This document shows, one piece after another, positions 42,774 through 47,492 of a DNA stretch of 47,492 nt. The notes under the pieces were generated by a model. The model ran no database searches and had not been told where the DNA came from. It saw only the letters and a program-made list of their open reading frames with translations. The stretch is from Candidatus Omnitrophota bacterium (GTDB lineage Bacteria; Omnitrophota; Gorgyraeia; Zapsychrales; Fredricksoniimonadaceae): assembly GCA_021731625.1 (NCBI GenBank), contig JAKFXC010000031.1, positions 1 to 47,492 on the forward strand, given 5' to 3'. The translations under genes and the position numbers were made by a program. Numbering within the stretch: position 1 is the stretch's first letter; each line of letters starts with the position of its first letter.

Positions 42774-43874
42774 ATGTCTACGGAAACTACTCTGCATAAT
42801 ACACCTTTACTCGACGAGCATCTGGCCTTGGGCGCCAAAATGGTTGGCTTTGGCGGCTGGAACATGCCGCTGCAATATGAAGGCATCCTCACCGAATGGG
42901 AATATAACCGCAAAACCTGTTCCATTTTTGATTGTTCGCATATGGGCGAGTTTTTGGTCAAGGGAGATGCGGTCAAATCGGGCTTGGACCGCATTGTGAC
43001 CCAGTCGATTGCGGACATGCGTTTGAAAACCTGTCGGTACGGAGCCATGCTCAATCCCCAAGGCGGAGTGATCGATGATTTGATCGTTTACCGTAAAGCG
43101 CCGGAAGAATGGATGATCGTGGTCAATGCCTCCAATATCAGCAAAAATGCCGGTCATTTCCGGGCCAATTTGAGCTCCTCGGCGCAATTTAGCGACATCT
43201 CATTTCAAACCGCCAAAATCGATGTGCAGGGGCCGCTCTCGCGGGAAGTTTTGTCAGCGCTGGTGCCGGACCTCAAAAAATTGGAATATTATGGGTTTGA
43301 TGAATTTTTGCTTTGGGATCAGACCTGCTTGATCAGCCGCACCGGATACACCGGTGAATTGGGGTATGAACTGTATTGCCCTTGGACGCACGCGGTATTA
43401 GTGTGGCGGTCCTTGCTCAAAGATGCCCGGGTGAAACCGACGGGATTGGGAGTGCGCGATGTGCTGCGCATTGAAATGTGTTTCTCCTTGTACGGCCATG
43501 AGCTCGAGGAGAACATTTCGCCGCTAGAAGCTGGTCTGGACAAGTTCATCGATTGGAACAAAAATTTCATCGGCAAGGACGCGGTGGCCGCGCACAAGGC
43601 CCGGGGGGTCGCCCGCACGATCGGCTACATTTTAAGCGACACCCGGCGTTCGCCGCGCCAGCACCATAAAATTTATGATGAAGGCCAGCGTCCCATCGGA
43701 GAAATCACCAGCGGCAGCTTTTCACCGGGGGCGCAGGCCGGCATCGGCATTGGTTTTCTAGAAAAAAATCAAAATCTCCTTGAAAAGAAAATTGTTTTTG
43801 GCGATGATAAAACCGTTTGCCCGGGGAAAATCGTCCCCAGGCCTTTCTATAGAAGCGGCTCTCTAAAAAAATAG
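42774..43874 (+). CDS. gcvT: Glycine cleavage system T protein (aminomethyltransferase)
   Basis: 366 aa. GcvT transfers the aminomethyl carbon from GcvH to tetrahydrofolate and releases ammonia. Family blocks: FGGWNMPLQYEGI, CSIFDCSHMGEF, RYGAMLNPQGGVIDDLIVY, ISRTGYTGELGYELYC, GLGVRDVLRIEMCFSLYGHEL and GEITSGSFSP. It is first in the order gcvT-gcvH-gcvPA-gcvPB. A short gap with TAAGGA separates it from gcvH. Confidence 0.97.
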   Translation: MSTETTLHNTPLLDEHLALGAKMVGFGGWNMPLQYEGILTEWEYNRKTCSIFDCSHMGEFLVKGDAVKSGLDRIVTQSIADMRLKTCRYGAMLNPQGGVIDDLIVYRKAPEEWMIVVNASNISKNAGHFRANLSSSAQFSDISFQTAKIDVQGPLSREVLSALVPDLKKLEYYGFDEFLLWDQTCLISRTGYTGELGYELYCPWTHAVLVWRSLLKDARVKPTGLGVRDVLRIEMCFSLYGHELEENISPLEAGLDKFIDWNKNFIGKDAVAAHKARGVARTIGYILSDTRRSPRQHHKIYDEGQRPIGEITSGSFSPGAQAGIGIGFLEKNQNLLEKKIVFGDDKTVCPGKIVPRPFYRSGSLKK

Positions 43875-43898
43875 CACCCATTTGTTAAGGAACGCATT

Positions 43899-44300
43899 AT
43901 GCCCAATGTTGAAATCGTCGATCTTTTTTTATACACCAAAGAACACGAGTGGGTGCATATCGAGGAGAATACCGGCACCATGGGCATCACCGACTATGCG
44001 CAGACCGCTTTGGGGGATGTCACCTATGTCGAACTCCCTTCCGAAGACACCGAGGTCGACCAGTTTGAACAATGCGTCTCCGTCGAGTCCGTCAAGGCGG
44101 CCAGCGACATTTTTTCCCCCATGAGCGGCCGCATCGTCGAGATCAATCGCAACCTGGAGGAGACGCCGGCCTTGATCAATAAGGATTGTTACGGCAAAGG
44201 ATGGATGGCCAAGATCGAGTTGCGGGACATGGATGAAACCTCCAATCTAATGACTTCCGAAGAATACCGCAGTTACCTGGAATCGCTTGAAACGGAATGA
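43899..44300 (+). CDS. gcvH: Glycine cleavage system H protein (lipoyl carrier)
   Basis: 133 aa. GcvH carries the lipoyl arm that shuttles the aminomethyl group between GcvP, GcvT and the L protein. The lipoylated lysine is K66 in SVESVKAASDIFSP. YTKEHEWV and GITDYAQTALGDVTYVELP are typical. A Shine-Dalgarno (TAAGGA) precedes the ATG. The stop overlaps gcvPA (ATGA). Confidence 0.97.
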   Translation: MPNVEIVDLFLYTKEHEWVHIEENTGTMGITDYAQTALGDVTYVELPSEDTEVDQFEQCVSVESVKAASDIFSPMSGRIVEINRNLEETPALINKDCYGKGWMAKIELRDMDETSNLMTSEEYRSYLESLETE

Positions 44301-45649
44301 ATCCCTACATCATCAACTCCCCGCAAGAGACCGCGGAAATGCTCAAGACCATCGGCGCGGCCAGCGTGGAGGCGCTTTTTGCGGACATCCAGCCACGCCA
44401 CCGCCCCAAAGCTTTTGATTTGCCTGCCGGAGTTTCGGAATATGAAGTCATGCGCAAGGTCACCGGGCTGTCGCTCAAAAATAATGTGGGCCTGGTGCCG
44501 TTTATCGGCGGGGGCTATTACGACCATTACATCCCCACGGTGGTGCCGTCGTTGACTTCCCGGGGGGAGTTTTACACCGCGTATACGCCGTATCAACCCG
44601 AGTGTGCGCAGGGGACATTGCAGTCGCTGTTTGAATTTCAAAGCGGCATGTGCGCCCTGACCGGGATGGAAGTGGCCAATGCCTCGCTCTACGACGGGGG
44701 TTCTGCCCTTTATGAAGCTATGATGATGGCCATCCGTATTACCGGGCGGGACAAGATCATTATGGACGGCGGGGTCAGCCCCATCTACCGCAAGATTTTA
44801 AAGACCTACACCCATCATCTGCATTATCAATTTGAAGAGACCCCGGTGGTGCACGGACAGAGCAGCCGTGAGGAAATTTTTAACTTACTGGACCAGAGGA
44901 CCGCGGCAGTCATTTTACAAAACCCCAATTTTTTTGGAGCCGTCGATGATTTCACCGACATCATTGGCAAGGCCCACAGCGCCGGAGCTTTAGCGATTGT
45001 GAGCGCGTATCCCATTTCTCTGGGTTTGCTCAAGACGCCGGCGGACATGGGGGCTGACATTGTGACCGGGGAAGGGCAGTCTTTGGGGCTGCCGCTGAAT
45101 TTCGGGGGACCCTATTTAGGGTTCATGACCGCGCGGAAAAAATTTGTGCGCAAAATGCCTGGCCGCATCGTTGGGGAGACGTTAGACAGCAGGGGCCGCC
45201 GGTGTTTTGTCAATACGCTTCAGGCCCGTGAACAGCATATCCGCCGGGAAAAAGCCACCTCGAACATTTGCACGAATGTGTCGTTGTGCGCCTTGCAGGC
45301 GGCGGTGTTTATGGCTGTCGTCGGCAGGGGGGGCTTGCGGGAAATGGCGCAGCTTAATTTGGACAAGGCCGAATATGCCAAGCAGGCGCTGGCAAAAATC
45401 CCAGGGGTGGAGGTCAAACGTTCCTCGCCTACCTTCAATGAATTTACGGTGTGCTTGCCGGGCGATGCTTCCAAGGTGGTTGGCGCCATGATCAAAAAAG
45501 GTTTTGCCGCCGGCTTTCCGCTGGGGCGTTACTATAAAGGGATGGAAAAATATTTGCTGGTGGCCGTGACGGAGAAACGCAGCAAGTCCGAAATCGACGC
45601 GTTTGCCAAAGCATTGGCAGAGGAAATTGGGGCCAGCCCCCGATTTTAG
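44297..45649 (+). CDS. gcvPA: Glycine dehydrogenase (decarboxylating) subunit 1
   Basis: 450 aa. N-terminal half of the split P protein; with subunit 2 it decarboxylates glycine and loads GcvH. Recognisable: FIGGGYYDHYIPTVVPSL, YTPYQPECAQGTLQSLFEFQ, SLYDGGSALYEA, EGQSLGLPLNFGGPYLG and KATSNICTN. The last residues (GASPRF) are encoded by the left arm of an inverted repeat (45625-45641) whose right arm lies past the stop, so the C-terminus may have been altered by insertion of the element. Confidence 0.96.
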   Translation: MNPYIINSPQETAEMLKTIGAASVEALFADIQPRHRPKAFDLPAGVSEYEVMRKVTGLSLKNNVGLVPFIGGGYYDHYIPTVVPSLTSRGEFYTAYTPYQPECAQGTLQSLFEFQSGMCALTGMEVANASLYDGGSALYEAMMMAIRITGRDKIIMDGGVSPIYRKILKTYTHHLHYQFEETPVVHGQSSREEIFNLLDQRTAAVILQNPNFFGAVDDFTDIIGKAHSAGALAIVSAYPISLGLLKTPADMGADIVTGEGQSLGLPLNFGGPYLGFMTARKKFVRKMPGRIVGETLDSRGRRCFVNTLQAREQHIRREKATSNICTNVSLCALQAAVFMAVVGRGGLREMAQLNLDKAEYAKQALAKIPGVEVKRSSPTFNEFTVCLPGDASKVVGAMIKKGFAAGFPLGRYYKGMEKYLLVAVTEKRSKSEIDAFAKALAEEIGASPRF

Positions 45650-45681
45650 AAATAGGGAGAAATAGGGGGCTGGCCCCAATT
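45625..45681 (+). repeat. Hairpin D: 17-bp perfect inverted repeat straddling the gcvPA stop codon
   Basis: AATTGGGGCCAGCCCCC (45625-45641) and GGGGGCTGGCCCCAATT (45665-45681) are exact complements around a 23-nt loop that contains the TAG stop and TAGGGAGAAATA. There is no T-run, so it is not a classical terminator. Its form resembles the GGGGNCAGNCCCC palindromes found with REP-associated tyrosine transposases. Confidence 0.92.
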
Positions 45682-45694
45682 ATTACCAATTATT

Positions 45695-47182
45695 ATGGAC
45701 CTTATTTACGAAAAAAGTGTAAAGGGGCGCCGGGGGTTTCGGTATCCGCAATCGGATGTGCCGGCGAAAGCCGCCGTTGATCCCCAATATGCCCGTCGGG
45801 AGGAAGCTCCTTTGCCCGAAGTTGCCGAACTCGACGCGGTGCGCCACTACACCCGGCTGTCGCAGCTCAATTTTTCCATCGACACCCAATTTTATCCCTT
45901 GGGTTCCTGCACCATGAAATACAACCCCAAATTCACCGAGGCCTTAGCCGGCCTGGCCGGGTTTAGGGATTTGCATCCGCTCTTGCCGCAGCTGCCCGGC
46001 GGCGAGCAATTGACGCAGGGAGCGCTGCAGGTTTTGTACGAATTGGAACAGTTGATGTGCGCCATGACCGGTTTTGCGCATTTTACCCTGCAGCCCTTGG
46101 CCGGCGCGCACGGGGAACTGACCGGCATCATGCTCATGGCCGCGTATCATAAGGCCAAAGGCAACAGCACAAAAAAATATGTCATTATTCCGGACTCTGC
46201 CCACGGCACTAACCCTGCCAGTGCCGCCATTGCCGGCTACGAAACCATTTCGATTCCCTCCAACAAAGACGGAGGCATGGATTTGACAGCCCTCAAGGCC
46301 GCCGTTTCGCCGGAAGTCGCCGGCCTGATGATGACCGTGCCCAGCACCTACGGCCTTTTCGAGCCCAATATTTCTGAAATCGCCCAGCTTATCCATTCGG
46401 TCGACGGCATTATGTATTACGACGGCGCCAACTTAAACGCCTGTCTGGGCAAATGCCGCCCCGGCGACATCGGGTTTGACTGCATGCACATCAACACCCA
46501 TAAAACATTCACCACCCCGCATGGGGGAGGCGGACCCGGCGCCGGACCGGTGGGGGTAACGGAAAAATTGGCGAAATTTTTACCAATCTCGCGGGTGGTC
46601 AAAAAAACCGACGGCAGCTTTGCCTTGGACTATGATTATCCCGACTCCGTCGGCTATATCGCTTCGTTTTACGGAAACTTCGCGCTGCTGTTGCGCGCGT
46701 ATGGCTATATCCTCATGCTCGGCAAGGAGGGGTTGATCGAAACCACCAACCATGCCGTCTTAAACGCCAATTACATCATGGCCCGGCTAAAACCCTATTA
46801 TAAATTGTGTTTTGACCGTTTGTGCATGCACGAGAGCGTGTTCTCCGCCGCAAATCAGGCCGCCCGGGGGGTGCATGCCATTGACATCGCTAAATTTTTG
46901 ATCGACCAAAACATTCACCCGCCGACGGTGTATTTTCCCATCAGTGTGCCGGAAGCCATCATGATCGAACCCACCGAATCGGAGTCCAAGCAAACCATGG
47001 ACACCTTTATCGATAAAATGATTGAGGCGGACCAGTTGTCCAAAACGAATCCCTCGGCCTTCAAGGAATTTCCCAAAACCACCCCCATTGCCCGGCCGGA
47101 TGAAACCAAGGCCGCCCGGGACGTGCACACCAGCTTTTTTTTAAGCCCTGGTCCGGGAGCCAAAGCCGCGGATGCAGCTTAA
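45695..47182 (+). CDS. gcvPB: Glycine dehydrogenase (decarboxylating) subunit 2
   Basis: 495 aa. PLP-bearing half of the P protein. K270 in INTHKTFTTPHGGGGPGAGP forms the Schiff base with PLP. FYPLGSCTMKYNPK, LQPLAGAHGELTGIM, DSAHGTNPASA, YYDGANLNA and EPTESESKQTMD are typical. The ATG at 45695 follows the inverted repeat by 13 bases, without a clear Shine-Dalgarno. Its end overlaps the lipoate ligase gene by 11 nt. Confidence 0.97.
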   Translation: MDLIYEKSVKGRRGFRYPQSDVPAKAAVDPQYARREEAPLPEVAELDAVRHYTRLSQLNFSIDTQFYPLGSCTMKYNPKFTEALAGLAGFRDLHPLLPQLPGGEQLTQGALQVLYELEQLMCAMTGFAHFTLQPLAGAHGELTGIMLMAAYHKAKGNSTKKYVIIPDSAHGTNPASAAIAGYETISIPSNKDGGMDLTALKAAVSPEVAGLMMTVPSTYGLFEPNISEIAQLIHSVDGIMYYDGANLNACLGKCRPGDIGFDCMHINTHKTFTTPHGGGGPGAGPVGVTEKLAKFLPISRVVKKTDGSFALDYDYPDSVGYIASFYGNFALLLRAYGYILMLGKEGLIETTNHAVLNANYIMARLKPYYKLCFDRLCMHESVFSAANQAARGVHAIDIAKFLIDQNIHPPTVYFPISVPEAIMIEPTESESKQTMDTFIDKMIEADQLSKTNPSAFKEFPKTTPIARPDETKAARDVHTSFFLSPGPGAKAADAA

Positions 47183-47492
47183 AGACATTTCCTTCCCAAC
47201 CCCGCAGGAAAATATTTTTTACGACGAAATCCTGTTCCAACTGGCCAATCTTCAGGCCGGGAGCGCCGCCGGCGCCGACTTTGAAACCGTGCGGTTTTGG
47301 GAATCCAGTTCCTATTTTATCGTGCTGGGACGGCTGGGGAAGGCGGAGGAAGACGTGCATCTGCTTAAAACCCAAGCCGACCAAGTTCCTTTGCTGCGAC
47401 GCAGCTCCGGAGGGGGGACGGTGTTGCAGGGCCCCGGGTGTTTGAATTATTCATTAGTATTGTCCAAACTCAACCATCCGGTTTTAAATGAT
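47172..47492 (+). CDS. lplA: Lipoate-protein ligase A family protein, partial (cut by window edge)
   Basis: 107 codons from the ATG at 47172, open to the end of the window. The translation contains ENIFYDEILFQLA, FWESSSYFIVLGR and the lipoate-binding signature RRSSGGGTVLQGPGCLNYS, which define the LplA/LipB/BirA superfamily (LplA-like branch). It overlaps the gcvPB end by 11 nt, so it belongs to the gcv operon. It would attach lipoate or octanoate to K66 of GcvH. Whether it is a ligase or an octanoyltransferase of the LipM type cannot be decided from this part. Confidence 0.88.
   Translation, partial: MQLKDISFPTPQENIFYDEILFQLANLQAGSAAGADFETVRFWESSSYFIVLGRLGKAEEDVHLLKTQADQVPLLRRSSGGGTVLQGPGCLNYSLVLSKLNHPVLND

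Noticed and set aside
45642-45664. Terminator between gcvPA and gcvPB
   Set aside because: The flanking inverted repeat has no T-run and the operon continues downstream, so a repeat element is the better reading.

Overview
The window is a chromosomal segment of a diderm, peptidoglycan-making bacterium. A lineage close to Candidatus Omnitrophota (OP3, PVC superphylum) is my best guess. This is inference, resting on three large exported proteins built on one shared N-terminal module, a type I recall from Omnitrophota, and on a meso-DAP-type murein cluster with exported lipoproteins. Coding density is high and nearly all genes lie on the + strand. At least eleven gene junctions are ATGA start/stop overlaps.

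Layout. 49-4248: a 1399-aa exported protein with a HEXXH metallopeptidase site (module family member 1). 4459-4535: tRNA-Pro(CGG), followed by a duplicated tRNA tail and hairpins. 4711-15643: an information-processing operon, acyP - ligA - small lipoprotein - xerD - head-only CCA/poly(A)-polymerase-like gene - rbfA - nrnA - truB - ribF, ending in a 1197-aa exported glycoside hydrolase translationally coupled to ribF. 15762-19961: module family member 2, an exported protein with winged-helix and SAM-methyltransferase-like regions. A strong terminator follows, then a near-consensus promoter with a three-repeat MraZ operator that starts the dcw cluster: mraZ - rsmH - ftsL-like - ftsI - murE - murF - [two long hairpins] - mraY - [one long hairpin] - murD - ftsW - murG - MA-type metallopeptidase - murC - ddl - ftsQ - ftsA (20123-36462). 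Neither murB nor ftsZ is in the cluster.

36469-37400 holds a divergent pair (two-helix membrane protein on -, lipoprotein on +). A minus-strand tRNA-Arg(TCG) without encoded CCA follows, then three tandem 118-bp units carrying CCCCGAAGGGG hairpins, then a GT-C type membrane glycosyltransferase (37931-39934). A decayed insertion-sequence-like relic fills 39981-40262. Module family member 3 (40324-42729) ends in a histidine-kinase-type ATPase domain. The window closes with a glycine cleavage operon gcvT-gcvH-gcvPA-gcvPB and the start of a lipoate-protein ligase gene cut by the window edge, which would charge GcvH.

The two most unusual signals are the three-member exported family and the hairpins. 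The family shares an N-terminal module of about 300 residues and a GGI[DA] C-terminal tail around unrelated middle domains (protease, methyltransferase, GHKL ATPase); two of its genes look leaderless. The hairpins are a set of palindromes (TAGGG...CCCTA or GGGGGCTGGCCCC types) placed at stop codons inside essential operons, resembling REP/BIME-type elements.
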